NCBI GenBank assembly: GCA_026225235.1 | Contig: JAMFSK010000004.1 | Location: 1 to 48,169, forward strand | Reading direction: 5' to 3' | Source: Burkholderiales bacterium | Lineage (GTDB): Bacteria > Pseudomonadota > Gammaproteobacteria > Burkholderiales > Burkholderiaceae | Length of the DNA: 48,169 nucleotides | Shown here: positions 1-10,084 of the stretch, one piece after another | Position numbering within the stretch: position 1 is the stretch's first letter | Layout: each line of letters starts with the position of its first letter | Translations under genes and position numbers: made by a program | The notes under the pieces: generated by a model | The model's input: only the letters and a program-made list of their open reading frames with translations | Database searches by the model: none | What the model was told of the DNA's origin: nothing

Positions 1-137
1 CGGAAGGCGACGTTGAACGCGTCGGTGAGGGGACTGGCGCCAAAGGTGCGGGCAATCAGGACTTCGCGCGCAAGGCCGGCGATCCGCGAGAGCAGCGTGA
101 AGCCGCTGACGGTGAGAAGAGCTCGGAGTAGATTCAT
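1..137 (-). CDS. murJ: Lipid II flippase MurJ (MviN), N-terminal fragment
   Basis: Reading leftward from an ATG at 135-137, the frame gives a hydrophobic start (MNLLRALLTVSGFTLLSRIA) and then the GLAREVLIARTFGAS segment typical of the first helix and loop of MurJ. Only 45 codons are present; the gene runs off the left edge. MurJ moves lipid-linked peptidoglycan precursor across the inner membrane, and in Burkholderiaceae it commonly lies divergent to rpsT, as here. A perfect TATAAT on the same strand at 148-153 leaves only ten bases before the ATG, so the leader would be very short. Identity rests on a short stretch plus synteny. Confidence 0.85.
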   Translation of the reverse strand, partial: MNLLRALLTVSGFTLLSRIAGLAREVLIARTFGASPLTDAFNVAF

Positions 138-147
138 GTTGGCGCGT

Positions 148-153
148 ATTATA
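148..153 (-). promoter_or_regulatory. Candidate -10 box of murJ, with inverted repeat at the -35 position
   Basis: On the minus strand the hexamer is TATAAT, ten bases before the murJ ATG. No convincing -35 box lies 16-18 bases upstream; instead a perfect inverted repeat (CGAGCCC, four-base loop, GGGCTCG) occupies 165-182. Transcription would start about four bases before the ATG. This is a candidate only. Confidence 0.4.
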
Positions 154-265
154 CGGAAGGGATGCGAGCCCCAGCGGGCTCGATACAGGGTCGATGGGCA
201 ATGCAGCTAGCCTTTGTCCGCTAAGGCCGCCCCACCCCTCCTTACTCAGGCGAGCGTCGTCAGGG

Positions 266-295
266 TTGCCATGCGGCGACCGGTGCTGCTATAAT
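266..295 (+). promoter_or_regulatory. Candidate sigma-70 promoter of rpsT
   Basis: TTGCCA at 266-271 is followed after 18 bases by a perfect TATAAT at 290-295. It points at rpsT and would give a leader of about 70 bases, reasonable for a ribosomal protein gene whose message is usually regulated in its leader. Confidence 0.6.
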
Positions 296-374
296 CCGCC
301 GTTTCTGAATCTCCAATTCCCGCGACGGCGGCCGATGCCGGCAGTCGCAATGCCGGAACCGTTCGAGGACCACC

Positions 375-647
375 ATGGCCAATACCGCACAAGCACGCAA
401 ACGCGCCCGTCAAGGCGCTAAAGCCAATTCCCACAATTCCGCACTCCGTTCGAAGCTGCGCACCGCCATCAAGGCAGTTCGCAAGGCAATCGATTCGGGC
501 GACAAGGAAAAGGCTGCCGAAGTGCTGAAGGCGTCGTCGAAGACGCTGGACATCATTGCCGACAAGCGCATCGTGCACAAGAATAAGGCTGCTCGCCATA
601 AGAGCCGTCTGGCTGCCGCAGTGAAGCAACTGTCGACAGCGGCTTAA
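375..647 (+). CDS. rpsT: 30S ribosomal protein S20
   Basis: A 90-residue, strongly basic protein beginning [13 protein letters not shown], the standard S20 opening, with the conserved [15 protein letters not shown] helix and a C-terminal segment rich in Lys, Arg and Ala. S20 binds 16S rRNA early in 30S assembly and folds as a three-helix bundle; the length matches the family (86-90 residues). The start is ATG with AGGA five bases upstream. It is transcribed alone from its own promoter and ends in a strong hairpin terminator about 90 bases downstream. S20 is known to repress its own translation in E. coli, where the start is TTG; here the start is an ordinary ATG. Confidence 0.97.
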   Translation: MANTAQARKRARQGAKANSHNSALRSKLRTAIKAVRKAIDSGDKEKAAEVLKASSKTLDIIADKRIVHKNKAARHKSRLAAAVKQLSTAA

Positions 648-737
648 GCGACTCGGCAAACGCGTCGCCTAAGGCGACGCAAAGTGTTGAGCAGGCTCGC
701 CCTGCTTGATACTTGTTGATCGGCAAGGCAAAAAAAA

Positions 738-766
738 GCCCGCTTCATGACGAAGTGGGCTTTTTT
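738..766. terminator. Rho-independent terminator after rpsT (bidirectional)
   Basis: A 9-bp stem (GCCCGCTTC / GAAGTGGGC, one G-U pair) around a five-base loop is followed by six T and preceded by seven or more A. It can stop rpsT from the left and the minus-strand DUF3579 gene from the right. Confidence 0.88.
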
Positions 767-872
767 GCGTCCCGGCCTCTACATACCGGCTGACTTTCTG
801 GCAGATGTGGCAGCGACGCATCCGGCCTGTTGCAGCGCAACTTTCTTGCACGCCAGAGCGCCGTCGCTTGGT

Positions 873-1271
873 TCAGGAAGATTGCCGCATCGCGTGGGCT
901 TTGGCCAATGCGCCCGCCGGGGTCAGTGCCGTTGACTTTCCACTTGCTGCCGCCGCCGCTTCAGCGTGATCGGGAATCGAACATCCCTCGGTCACAAGCA
1001 GATCGTTGTCGCGCGCGAAGTTCATCACGAAGTCGAAGGCCATGGGCTCGAGATCGCGCAGGCGCTCATCGACGACCACGCACTTGACGTTGCCGAACAT
1101 CTCCGGCCTCACGTAGAGCGAGTACTTGAGCCGCGCGTTCGCGCCGCTCGCCCCCGGACCGAAGGCCGACATCACCCCGCACAAGCGCTCGGACCAGTCG
1201 CTCGGCCGAAACGTCTTTCCCTGATTGGTCACGCCTTGAATGAAGAACTCTCTTGGGAACGTGTCGGCCAT
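873..1271 (-). CDS. DUF3579 domain protein
   Basis: A 132-residue protein starting MADTFPREFFIQG. The core has the DUF3579 pattern: FIQGVT, then FRPSDWSERLCGVMS, a KYSLYVRP strand and a CVVVDERLRDLEPMAFDFVMNFARDNDL segment in the middle. The function of the family is unknown; it is largely restricted to betaproteobacteria and often sits beside argF, as here, which is only a guilt-by-association hint. The frame stays open another 79 codons upstream, but that part lacks family features. The ATG at 1269-1271 is chosen because homologues begin at this point and CAGG lies about eight bases upstream. The last 30 or so residues are Ala-rich and poorly conserved. Confidence 0.85.
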   Translation of the reverse strand: MADTFPREFFIQGVTNQGKTFRPSDWSERLCGVMSAFGPGASGANARLKYSLYVRPEMFGNVKCVVVDERLRDLEPMAFDFVMNFARDNDLLVTEGCSIPDHAEAAAAASGKSTALTPAGALAKAHAMRQSS

Positions 1272-1678
1272 ATGCAATACCTGGTAAACCGGCTGTCTGA
1301 GCCCCAATGGTAACTGGACCCTCGCGCCGTGGCTTGAAGGGATCGGAAACCGGCGGAATCTACGCGCCCTCGTGGGGCTTCCCTGCCAGCATGACCCCGC
1401 GCTGGACGGTGTCGAAATTATACCGCAGAGCAGCATCGACTTAACAGGGCTTAGGGCAACTCTTATAGAAGACTGGATGCCACTCTCAGGTTCCGGACGG
1501 TGTCTCAAACGTTTCGCAAATTACGTCTACACTGCTTGTCCCTCCGCGCTGGCAGCTAAAGGCATGCTACCCGCACGGCTCGTCAAAGCCTCCGAAATCC
1601 TTTATGCTGGAGGCACTTATTCACGAACGGCGGCGCCGTCCGGGTGGTCACCCGGGTCAGTCCGCCGATTTTGTTTTT
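1272..1678. other. Divergent intergenic region, DUF3579 gene / argF
   Basis: About 400 bases without a supported gene. It holds the candidate leftward promoter at 1417-1444. A short open frame continues upstream of argF from 1604 (25 extra codons), but it has no family similarity and I treat it as non-coding. No ARG-box-like operator was recognised, and no clear Shine-Dalgarno precedes argF. Confidence 0.5.
1417..1444 (-). promoter_or_regulatory. Candidate sigma-70 promoter of the DUF3579 gene
   Basis: On the minus strand a perfect -10 TATAAT (1417-1422) lies 16 bases from a poor -35 TTAAGT (1439-1444). The leader to the ATG at 1271 would be about 140 bases. Confidence 0.4.
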
Positions 1679-2608
1679 ATGGCTCAAAAAAACATTCGCC
1701 ACTATCTGCAGTTCAAGGATCTGACCCGCGACGAGTATGAATATTTGCTCGATCGCTCGCGCATCCTCAAGCAGAAGTTCAAGAATTACGAGACCTACCA
1801 TCCGCTGCACGACCGCACGCTCGCGATGATCTTCGAGAAAAACTCGACGCGCACGCGGCTCTCGTTCGAAGCCGGTATCCACCAGCTCGGCGGCCACGCG
1901 GTGTTCATGAGCACACGCGATACCCAGCTCGGCCGTGGCGAGCCAATCGAGGATGCAGCGCAGGTCATCTCGCGGATGACGGACATCATCATGATCCGTA
2001 CCTTCGGCCAGGACATCCTGCGCCGGTTCGCCGAGAATTCACGGGTGCCGGTGATCAACGGACTGACCAACGAAAACCACCCGTGTCAGGTGCTCGCCGA
2101 TATCTTCACATACTATGAGCAACGAGGTCCTATCGAGGGTAAGACCGTAGCCTGGGTTGGCGACGCGAACAACATGCTCTACACGTGGATCGAAGCGGCG
2201 CACATCCTCGGCTTCAAGGTGAAGTTGTCCACACCGGCCGCCTACGCGCTCGATCCGGCGATGCTCGATGAAGAAGCACGCGGCAACTACGAAGTATTTG
2301 CCGATCCGCACGAGGCCTGCACGGATGCCGATCTGGTCACGACCGACGTCTGGACCAGCATGGGTTTCGAGCAGGAAAACGACGTCCGCAAGAAGGCCTT
2401 CGCGGACTGGTGCGTCGACGCCGAGATGATGGCGCGCGCGCGCCCGGACGCACTCTTCATGCATTGCCTGCCCGCGCACCGCGGCGAGGAAGTCTCGGCG
2501 GACGTCATCGACGGCCCGCAGAGCGTGGTCTGGGACGAGGCCGAGAACCGCCTGCACGTCCAGAAAGCGCTGATGGAATTCCTGCTGCTGGGGCGCGTAA
2601 GCCACTGA
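1679..2608 (+). CDS. argF: Ornithine carbamoyltransferase
   Basis: Joins carbamoyl phosphate and ornithine to give citrulline in arginine synthesis; cytosolic trimer. The 309-residue protein has the carbamoyl-phosphate motif STRTR at 56-60, HPCQ at 134-137, the ornithine-binding DVWTSMG at about 223-229 and HCLPAHRGEE at 262-271, so both substrate sites are complete. The ATG at 1679 (MAQKNIRHYLQF) matches the usual family start; the longer frame from 1604 adds an unrelated 25 residues. No clear Shine-Dalgarno is visible before this ATG. argG follows 186 bases downstream, giving two consecutive steps of the pathway. Confidence 0.96.
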   Translation: MAQKNIRHYLQFKDLTRDEYEYLLDRSRILKQKFKNYETYHPLHDRTLAMIFEKNSTRTRLSFEAGIHQLGGHAVFMSTRDTQLGRGEPIEDAAQVISRMTDIIMIRTFGQDILRRFAENSRVPVINGLTNENHPCQVLADIFTYYEQRGPIEGKTVAWVGDANNMLYTWIEAAHILGFKVKLSTPAAYALDPAMLDEEARGNYEVFADPHEACTDADLVTTDVWTSMGFEQENDVRKKAFADWCVDAEMMARARPDALFMHCLPAHRGEEVSADVIDGPQSVVWDEAENRLHVQKALMEFLLLGRVSH

Positions 2609-2794
2609 TCATATGGGGACGCGGAGGGGCGGGCGAGATCCGCGCGCCTCTGCTCCGCACGCTGTCTGCCGCATCCTGTGCCATCCCCACGCGCGGTGGC
2701 GGCGCCCCGCCCAATTTGCTGTCCCTGTCTTTAATGTCACAATAATGGGCTTCGCGGCCCGTACCGGCCGCCGCGATACCGTCACGAGTCAAAC

Positions 2795-4021
<1,227 letters not shown>

Positions 4022-4058
4022 GCAGACAAGGGTGCGGTAAGTTCGCACCCGCTCTGGA

Positions 4059-4094
4059 AAAGCCCCGCCTTTCGAAACGAAGCGCGGGCTTTTT
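4059..4094 (+). terminator. Rho-independent terminator after argG
   Basis: GCCCCGC and GCGGGC form the outer stem, with CTTTCG/CGAAG pairing inside it, followed by five T at 4090-4094. It lies about 40 bases after the argG stop. Confidence 0.75.
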
Positions 4095-4215
4095 GCGTTT
4101 AGGGTCGAGTGTCTGAACCGGCGTGCGGCTCGGGCGTCCAGACTGTAGGCCTGCGTGTTGCACACGTCGGCAAGCTTGCCCGCTTCCTCGCACCGCATTG
4201 CCCGGCATGGGTCGG

Positions 4216-5235
4216 CTATACGACGACCGGCTCTGCCTCGAGCTCAACGCCAAAACGCGCAAGAATGTCGTCACGAATAGCCTGCGACAAAGCAAGCACG
4301 TCAGCGCCTGTTGCGCCGCCCCGATTCACGAGCACGAGGGCCTGGCGGTCGTGGACAGCGGCGCCCGACAGCGCGCGGCCTTTCCAGCCGCAGCGGTCGA
4401 TCAGCCAGGCCGCCGCCAGCTTGCGCGAACCGTCCGGCTGTTCGTAGGCAACCAGGCCGGGCTCTACGGCAGCCAATGCCGCGTATTGAGCGGCGCCCAC
4501 CACTGGGTTCTTGAAGAAGCTCCCGGCATTACCCAGCGTCGCGGGATCGGGCAACTTGATCTGACGAACCGCAACGACAGTCTCGAAGATTTCCTGGGCG
4601 GTAGGTTCGTCGATCGCGCGTTCAGCGAGCGAGCGCGCGAGATCGGCATAGGCCGCACGCGCTCGCCATGCCTTGGGCAACCGAAAGCGCACCGACAGGA
4701 TCACGAAGCGATCGCGTGCCGCCCGTTTGAACACACTGTCGCGATAACCGAACGCACAGGCCGCGCAGTCGAGTTCGACAATCTCCCCGCTCGCGAGATC
4801 AAACGCACGCAGCGATTCGAAGTATTCGGCGATCTCGAGCCCATAGGCCCCGATATTCTGAATCGGTGCCGCGCCCACCGTACCCGGAATCAAGGCGAGA
4901 TTCTCGAGGCCAAAGCACCCCTGGGCGAGACACCACGCGACAAAGTCATGCCAGTTCTCGCCTGCGGCGGCTTCGACACACCAGGTATCGTGGGTCTCAT
5001 CGACAATGCGGCGGCCACGCAGGCCGACCAGCCAGACCACGCCCGGATAATCGCCCGTTAGCACGATATTGCTGCCGCCACCGAGCACGAGCCGCGGCAG
5101 CGAGGCCGTACGTGCATCGTGCAGGGCCTCGGCCACCTCGGTTTCGTGTTCAATCCTGCGGGCAAAACGCGCCCGCACATCAAAACCAAAGGTGTTGTGG
5201 GCGCGCAGGGAATAATCGTTTAACAGGCTCGACAT
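4216..5235 (-). CDS. murB: UDP-N-acetylenolpyruvoylglucosamine reductase MurB
   Basis: Reduces UDP-GlcNAc-enolpyruvate to UDP-MurNAc with NADPH and FAD, the second committed step of peptidoglycan synthesis. The 339-residue protein is a type I MurB (E. coli 342). Visible features: LRAHNTFG at the N-terminus, the FAD-binding [10 protein letters not shown] at 51-60, [17 protein letters not shown] at 116-132, YRDSVFK at about 164-170, the catalytic-serine segment [10 protein letters not shown] (Ser239), and the terminal Glu335 in LEAEPVV. The frame is open about 90 codons upstream, but the ATG at 5233-5235 ([17 protein letters not shown]) matches homologue lengths. It is divergent from yajQ. Confidence 0.95.
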   Translation of the reverse strand: MSSLLNDYSLRAHNTFGFDVRARFARRIEHETEVAEALHDARTASLPRLVLGGGSNIVLTGDYPGVVWLVGLRGRRIVDETHDTWCVEAAAGENWHDFVAWCLAQGCFGLENLALIPGTVGAAPIQNIGAYGLEIAEYFESLRAFDLASGEIVELDCAACAFGYRDSVFKRAARDRFVILSVRFRLPKAWRARAAYADLARSLAERAIDEPTAQEIFETVVAVRQIKLPDPATLGNAGSFFKNPVVGAAQYAALAAVEPGLVAYEQPDGSRKLAAAWLIDRCGWKGRALSGAAVHDRQALVLVNRGGATGADVLALSQAIRDDILARFGVELEAEPVVV

Positions 5236-5382
5236 ACGCAGCGCAGAAGGATCGATAAGCGGGTCGTGGGTGGCCTTGGCGGCGCATTCCGGCTTGAGGG
5301 CTTGGAAAACCGAGCCGCGCCGGTAAAATAACGACGACCCGTGATTATAGCGAGGGTCCCTCAGACCCCGGAGAAACCAGCC

Positions 5383-5868
5383 ATGCCATCGTTCGACGTC
5401 GTCAGTGAAGCAAACATGATCGAAGTAAAAAATGCGGTCGAGCAATCGAACAAGGAAATCTCGACGCGCTTCGACTTCAAAGGATCCGACGCCCGCATCG
5501 AACACAAGGAACTCGAGTTGACCGCCTATGCGGACGACGACTTCAAACTCGGCCAGGTAACCGACGTGCTGACTTCCAAGATGGCCAAGCGCAATGTCGA
5601 TGTCCGCTTTCTGGATTACGGCAAGGTCGAGAAGATCGGCGGCGACAAGATCAAGCAGATCATCAAGGTCAAGAAGGGTGTGAGCGGCGACCTTGCGAAG
5701 AAAATCGTCCGCACGATCAAGGACAGCAAGATCAAGGTGCAGGCGAGCATCCAGGGCGACGCCGTACGCGTGTCCGGCACCAAGCGCGACGACCTCCAGG
5801 CGGCGATCGCCCTGCTCAAGAAGGATGTGACCGATACGCCGCTCGATTTCAACAACTTCCGCGACTGA
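5383..5868 (+). CDS. yajQ: YajQ-family nucleotide-binding protein
   Basis: A 161-residue YajQ/DUF520 protein, recognised from [21 protein letters not shown] at the start, the [15 protein letters not shown] segment, [14 protein letters not shown] in the middle, and the ending [10 protein letters not shown]. Family members have two ferredoxin-like domains; a Xanthomonas relative binds cyclic di-GMP and acts with a transcription factor, and others have been reported to bind tRNA or nucleotides, so the role here is unsettled. ATG at 5383 is preceded by GGAG with suitable spacing. A frame extending 14 codons further upstream is not conserved. The stop lies 24 bases from the convergent plsY stop. 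Confidence 0.93.
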   Translation: MPSFDVVSEANMIEVKNAVEQSNKEISTRFDFKGSDARIEHKELELTAYADDDFKLGQVTDVLTSKMAKRNVDVRFLDYGKVEKIGGDKIKQIIKVKKGVSGDLAKKIVRTIKDSKIKVQASIQGDAVRVSGTKRDDLQAAIALLKKDVTDTPLDFNNFRD

Positions 5869-5892
5869 GCGCAGGCGCGGCCAAGGTCGCGG

Positions 5893-6501
5893 CTATTTTT
5901 TCTTTTCGCCGAGCCGGCTTTCCTTGCCGGCCATGAGCTTGCCGATATTGGCCGCATGGCGCCAGATCAGCAGCATCGACATGACGACGACGGCGACCGA
6001 GATCGGCCCCGGTCCGTACATGAAAAACTCGTAAAGCGGCGCGAAGATGGCCGCTGCGAGTGCGGCAAGCGACGAATACCGAAAGAAGAACGCGATGATC
6101 ACCCAGGTCGCGAGCGTCGCCAGGCCCAGCACCCAGCTCAGCGCAAACAGCACGCCCGCCGCGGTCGCCACGCCCTTGCCCCCTTTGAATTTGAAAAATA
6201 CCGGGAACAGATGGCCGAGGAAGACAGCAATCGCCCCGAGCGCGATGGCCTCTTCGCCAAGCTGAAAACGGTCGCTAAGCTCGATCACGAGCCAGACGGC
6301 AAACCAGCCCTTGAGCGCGTCGCCGAGCAGCGTGAGGACCGCGGCCACCTTGTTGCCGCTGCGCAGGACATTGGTCGCACCGGGATTTTTCGACCCATAC
6401 GTGCGCGGATCGTCGAGCCGCATCGCTTTGCTGACGACCACGGCAAAAGAGATCGACCCGATCAGATAGGCGCCGACAATGGCAATCAGCAAGTTCAACA
6501 T
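5893..6501 (-). CDS. plsY: Glycerol-3-phosphate acyltransferase PlsY
   Basis: An integral membrane acyltransferase that transfers an acyl group from acyl phosphate to glycerol 3-phosphate, the first step of phospholipid synthesis. The 202-residue protein has several hydrophobic segments and the three cytoplasmic PlsY motifs: [12 protein letters not shown] (36-47), [18 protein letters not shown] in the middle (glycerol-phosphate site) and a later segment ending [16 protein letters not shown]. The ATG start gives the normal [17 protein letters not shown] membrane start. It is last in a leftward run queG-xerD-ybaK-plsY with gaps of 46-85 bases. Confidence 0.94.
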   Translation of the reverse strand: MLNLLIAIVGAYLIGSISFAVVVSKAMRLDDPRTYGSKNPGATNVLRSGNKVAAVLTLLGDALKGWFAVWLVIELSDRFQLGEEAIALGAIAVFLGHLFPVFFKFKGGKGVATAAGVLFALSWVLGLATLATWVIIAFFFRYSSLAALAAAIFAPLYEFFMYGPGPISVAVVVMSMLLIWRHAANIGKLMAGKESRLGEKKK

Positions 6502-6586
6502 TGATTATTCCGAATGAAAGACCGGCCGCAATTGTATCGAAGCGGCGACGCCACCGCGCTTGGGGCAAGCGCGGAGCGGGGCCGGT

Positions 6587-7078
6587 TCATTCGACGCTCG
6601 CGCACTCGACCGGCTTGGCGTCGAGAAAGGTGGTCAACACGTTCGGTGCGATGCTGACCAGGTAGCCGCGCCGTCCCCCATTCAGATAGATACGGTCGAG
6701 CGCGAGCACACCCGCCTCGACATAGACGGGCATGGCCTTGCGGGTGCCGAACGGCGAGGTACCTCCGATCAGATAGCCCGAATGGCGATTCGCGACCTCG
6801 GGCTTGCAAGGCTCGATTCGCTTGGCCCCGACCTGCCGCGCGAGATTCTTTGTCGAGACCGTCCGATCGCCATGCATCAGCACGATCAGCGGCTTGGCTT
6901 GCTCGTCTTCCATCACCAGCGTCTTGATCACGCGATGCTCGTCGACACCGAGCTGGCGCGCGGATTCGGCGGTGCCCCCGTGGTCGACATAGTCGTACGG
7001 ATGCTCGCCGAATTCGATCTGGTGCTTGCGCAGGAACTGCGTCGCAGGCGTTTCGGAAACGTGGCGGGTTTTGCTCAT
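6587..7078 (-). CDS. ybaK: YbaK/EbsC-type aminoacyl-tRNA deacylase
   Basis: A 163-residue single-domain editing protein of the YbaK/ProX superfamily, which hydrolyses mischarged Cys-tRNA(Pro) or related mischarged tRNAs in trans. The conserved Lys is at 52 in VIKTLVM and the GGTSPFGTRK loop at 105-114 is intact, which matches the YbaK subgroup rather than ProX. Starts at ATG 7078 (MSKTRHVSETPATQFLRKH). Its placement between xerD and plsY appears to be only positional. Confidence 0.9.
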   Translation of the reverse strand: MSKTRHVSETPATQFLRKHQIEFGEHPYDYVDHGGTAESARQLGVDEHRVIKTLVMEDEQAKPLIVLMHGDRTVSTKNLARQVGAKRIEPCKPEVANRHSGYLIGGTSPFGTRKAMPVYVEAGVLALDRIYLNGGRRGYLVSIAPNVLTTFLDAKPVECASVE

Positions 7079-7156
7079 CGATCAATGCTCATTGTTGAAA
7101 GACTCGCCGTGTCTGCGTTGGCGAGCCCCTAGGCGCATTTTACCGATCTTGCCCAC

Positions 7157-8167
7157 CTAACCGCGCGGATGATGCATCGCGTGAAGCGTCTTGAGCCGCT
7201 CGCGCGCAACGTGCGTGTAGATCTGCGTGGTGGAGATATCGGCGTGGCCGAGCAGCATCTGCACCACGCGCAGGTCCGCACCATGATTGAGGAGGTGGGT
7301 GGCGAACGCATGACGCAGCGTATGGGGCGTCAGCCGTGCCGCTACGCCACCGTGCAAAGCATGCCGCTTGATCAGGTGCCAGAACTGTTGTCGGGTCATC
7401 GCGTCGCCGCGTGCCGTCACGAACATTGCATCGGCGGTCCGTGCCCCAAGGATCGCGCCGCGCGCTTCGACAAGATAGCGCGAGAGCCAGTCGTGAGCCT
7501 GCTCGCCGAACGGCACGAGCCGCTCTTTCGATCCCTTGCCCATCACCCGGACCACACCCTCGTTGAGCCCGATCTCGACCGTCTTCAGATTCACCAATTC
7601 CGACACGCGCAATCCGCTCGCATACATCAGTTCGAGCATGGTGCGATCGCGCAGGCCCAGCGGGGTGGCGATATCCGGTGCCTCGAGCAAGGCCTCGACC
7701 TGCGCTTCGCTGAGCGTGGAAGGCATCCGCAGCGGCTGCTTGGCCGTCTGCATCTTCAAGGTCGGATCTGCACTGACGCTGTGTTCGCGCAGTGCCCAGC
7801 CGAAAAACCGCCGGAAGACCGAAAGACGCCGGTTCGCCGAGCTCGCCTTATCGATACTGCGTGCTGCCACGTAGGCGGTCAGGTCCACCTCGGTGGTCTG
7901 CGAGATGGCGTGGCCATTGCGTCGTGCGAGCCAGTCGGCAAACAGCCGCAAATCACGTCGGTAGGCATCGAGCGTATTGCGTGACAAACCTTGCTCGAGC
8001 CATAGCGCATCGCAGAATGCATCGATCGCGAACAGGCTGTCGGCGTGTGCGGGCGGAAACGGTGTTTCGGTATCGATCTTGACGTTTGAACGCCGGCCGC
8101 GAGATTTCGGTGCCAGTGCATCCGGCGGTGAGTCGAGCACCTTGAGCCCTGCTTCATTTCGCGCCAT
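7157..8167 (-). CDS. xerD: Site-specific tyrosine recombinase XerD
   Basis: Acts with XerC at the dif site to resolve chromosome dimers at division, under FtsK control. The 336-residue protein has the SAM-like N-terminal domain (about 45-135) and the full catalytic set: Arg187 (SGLRVSE), Lys211 (GKGSKER), His282 and Arg285 (TPHTLRHAFATHLL), His308 (LLGHADIST) and the Tyr317 nucleophile (IYTHV). The C-terminal ERLKTLHAMHHPRG favours XerD over XerC. Compared with E. coli XerD (298 residues) it has about 40 extra N-terminal residues rich in Pro, Lys and Arg; a later start is possible, but the ATG at 8167 is the only obvious one. Confidence 0.93.
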   Translation of the reverse strand: MARNEAGLKVLDSPPDALAPKSRGRRSNVKIDTETPFPPAHADSLFAIDAFCDALWLEQGLSRNTLDAYRRDLRLFADWLARRNGHAISQTTEVDLTAYVAARSIDKASSANRRLSVFRRFFGWALREHSVSADPTLKMQTAKQPLRMPSTLSEAQVEALLEAPDIATPLGLRDRTMLELMYASGLRVSELVNLKTVEIGLNEGVVRVMGKGSKERLVPFGEQAHDWLSRYLVEARGAILGARTADAMFVTARGDAMTRQQFWHLIKRHALHGGVAARLTPHTLRHAFATHLLNHGADLRVVQMLLGHADISTTQIYTHVARERLKTLHAMHHPRG

Positions 8168-8213
8168 TAAGCCTGTCTATATCTGTGTTGGGGACGCGTA
8201 CGCGTTGCCGTCT

Positions 8214-9428
8214 TCATGCCGCGCGCAGCGCCCATTCGACATGCTCGCGGATGAGCTCGGAAGGATCGTCACTCCGGCTGCGCAGCGCGATCTCGAACGA
8301 TGCGCGCTCGCCCGCATCCGGCGTCGCGCGCAAGGCATTGCCCAGTCCCACCGCGAGATTGCGCACCCAGCGTTCATAACCGATCCGGCGGATCGCCGTG
8401 CCCGCCAGTCTGTCCTCGAAATCACGCGCCGTCCACTGCCAGAGTTCGAGCAGCGTGGCGCGTTCGAGGCCATTGCGCGCATCGAAGTCGTCGAGCTGCG
8501 AGACCTGCGCGAACTTGTTCCACGGGCACACGAGCTGACAATCGTCGCATCCGTAGATCCGGTTGCCGATCAGCGGCCGCAGGTCTTCGGGGATACTGCC
8601 CGCGAGCTCGATCGTCAGATACGAAATGCAACGCCTCGCGTCGACCTGATAGGGCGCGATGATGGCGCCGGTCGGACAGACATCCAGGCAGCGGCTGCAA
8701 CTGCCGCAATGCGCGCCATTTTCGAGCGGTGCCGTGGCCGAGTTTGCGTCGGTCGGCAAGGGGATATCGACGAACAGTTCTCCGAGAAAGAAAAACGAGC
8801 CCGCATCGCGTTCGAGCAGCAAGGTGTGCTTGCCGCGCCACCCTAGACGCGCCTTTTGAGCAAGCTCGACCTCGAGTACGGGCGCCGAATCGGTAAACAC
8901 GCGATGGCCGAACGGACCGATCTCCTGCTCGATGCGCTCGGCAAGTTTTTGTAACCGGTTGCGCAATACCTTGTGATAGTCGCGGCCCCGTGCATAGACA
9001 GAAACTACCGCTTCGCCCGGCTTGTCGTTGCGGGCGAACTGCGCGGCGCGCCAGCCCTCGGGCGGTTGCAAGGGATTTTCCGGCGCCTGCGCCGACGGCA
9101 GCTGTGCCGGCAGGTAAGCCATTCGCAAGCTGATCACCCGTAATGTCCCGGGCACAAGCTCGGCCGGGCGCGCGCGTTTGAGGCCATGTTTGGCCATATA
9201 ATCCATCTCGCCGTGGAAGCCCGCAGCGAGCCAAGCCTCAAGCGTCACCTCCGCGTGTGCAAGGTCGGTGTCGCTGATGCCGACCGCGTCGAAGCCGAGT
9301 TCGCGGCCCCATGTGCGGATGCGCGTTGCCAATGCGGCGAGCGCATCGGCGTCGAGCGGCGCACGCACTGAATGCGCCGGATCGGCGACACGGGGTTCCG
9401 GCGCGGATTCGGCCTTGACTGGATTCAT
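8214..9428 (-). CDS. queG: Epoxyqueuosine reductase QueG
   Basis: Reduces epoxyqueuosine to queuosine in tRNA, the last step of queuosine synthesis, using cobalamin and two [4Fe-4S] clusters. The 404-residue protein contains the ferredoxin motifs HCGSCSRCLDVCP (Cys at about 241, 244, 247, 251) and CDDCQLVCPWN (Cys at about 294, 297, 301), the GFHGEMDYM segment near residue 75 and SFFFLGELF before the clusters. A HEAT-like C-terminal tail follows. ATG at 9428 (MNPVKAES) is preferred; another in-frame ATG lies at 9437. Either way only 8-17 bases separate it from the divergent tsaE start, so its promoter must overlap tsaE coding sequence. Confidence 0.94.
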   Translation of the reverse strand: MNPVKAESAPEPRVADPAHSVRAPLDADALAALATRIRTWGRELGFDAVGISDTDLAHAEVTLEAWLAAGFHGEMDYMAKHGLKRARPAELVPGTLRVISLRMAYLPAQLPSAQAPENPLQPPEGWRAAQFARNDKPGEAVVSVYARGRDYHKVLRNRLQKLAERIEQEIGPFGHRVFTDSAPVLEVELAQKARLGWRGKHTLLLERDAGSFFFLGELFVDIPLPTDANSATAPLENGAHCGSCSRCLDVCPTGAIIAPYQVDARRCISYLTIELAGSIPEDLRPLIGNRIYGCDDCQLVCPWNKFAQVSQLDDFDARNGLERATLLELWQWTARDFEDRLAGTAIRRIGYERWVRNLAVGLGNALRATPDAGERASFEIALRSRSDDPSELIREHVEWALRAA

Positions 9429-9445
9429 TCTGACCATTTTACGCA

Positions 9446-10084
9446 ATGCCCGCAGCCCCCGTCGCGCCCGTCTCACCGATTAGTGAACGTCAGTTCAGCC
9501 TGCCTGACGAAGCGGCCACCCTCGCCTTCGGCGAGCGCTTTGCGGCCGCCCTGCGCGCGATCCGTGAATCTGAATCCGACACTGGCGCAGATCAGGGCGT
9601 TACGACTGGCGTCGCACACGCGCCTTCACACTCGCCTTCGACCACGACTTCGCTCTCACCCGCGCCGTCGAGCCGCCACCGCGCCGCCGGACTCCATGTG
9701 CACTTGCTCGGCGATCTGGGCGCCGGCAAGACAACGCTGGTGCGTGCCACCCTTCACGCGCTCGGTCATCGCGGTCGTGTCCGCAGCCCGACCTACACTC
9801 TCGTCGAACCGTACAACATTCAGGATGCCGGTCGTCCAAATCACGTCTACGACGTTTACCACTTCGACCTGTACCGTTTCGCCGACCCTAGGGAATGGGT
9901 CGAAGCGGGCTTTCGGGAATACTTCAATGAGGGCGCGCTCTGCCTCGTCGAATGGCCACAAAAGGCCGGTACGCTGATCGGCGTGCCTGACCTGTCGTTG
10001 ACCCTCGACCTCGCAGGCGACGGCCGAGTACTGACTGCGCGGGCCTACAGCGCGCGCGGCAAGGAATGCCTGGACCGATGCTGA
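9446..10084 (+). CDS. tsaE: tRNA threonylcarbamoyladenosine ATPase TsaE
   Basis: ATPase of the TsaBDE complex that makes the universal t6A37 modification of ANN-decoding tRNAs. Walker A GDLGAGKTTLVR at 89-100, the SPTYTLVEPY loop at 114-123, YHFDLYRF at 138-145 and VEWPQK at 168-173 are all present. At 212 residues it is longer than the usual 150-160 because residues about 42-79 form a Ser/Thr/Pro/His-rich insert between the first helix and the P-loop strand. The start ATG at 9446 is the first in frame. It overlaps the downstream amiC by seven bases, so the two are co-transcribed. Confidence 0.92.
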   Translation: MPAAPVAPVSPISERQFSLPDEAATLAFGERFAAALRAIRESESDTGADQGVTTGVAHAPSHSPSTTTSLSPAPSSRHRAAGLHVHLLGDLGAGKTTLVRATLHALGHRGRVRSPTYTLVEPYNIQDAGRPNHVYDVYHFDLYRFADPREWVEAGFREYFNEGALCLVEWPQKAGTLIGVPDLSLTLDLAGDGRVLTARAYSARGKECLDRC

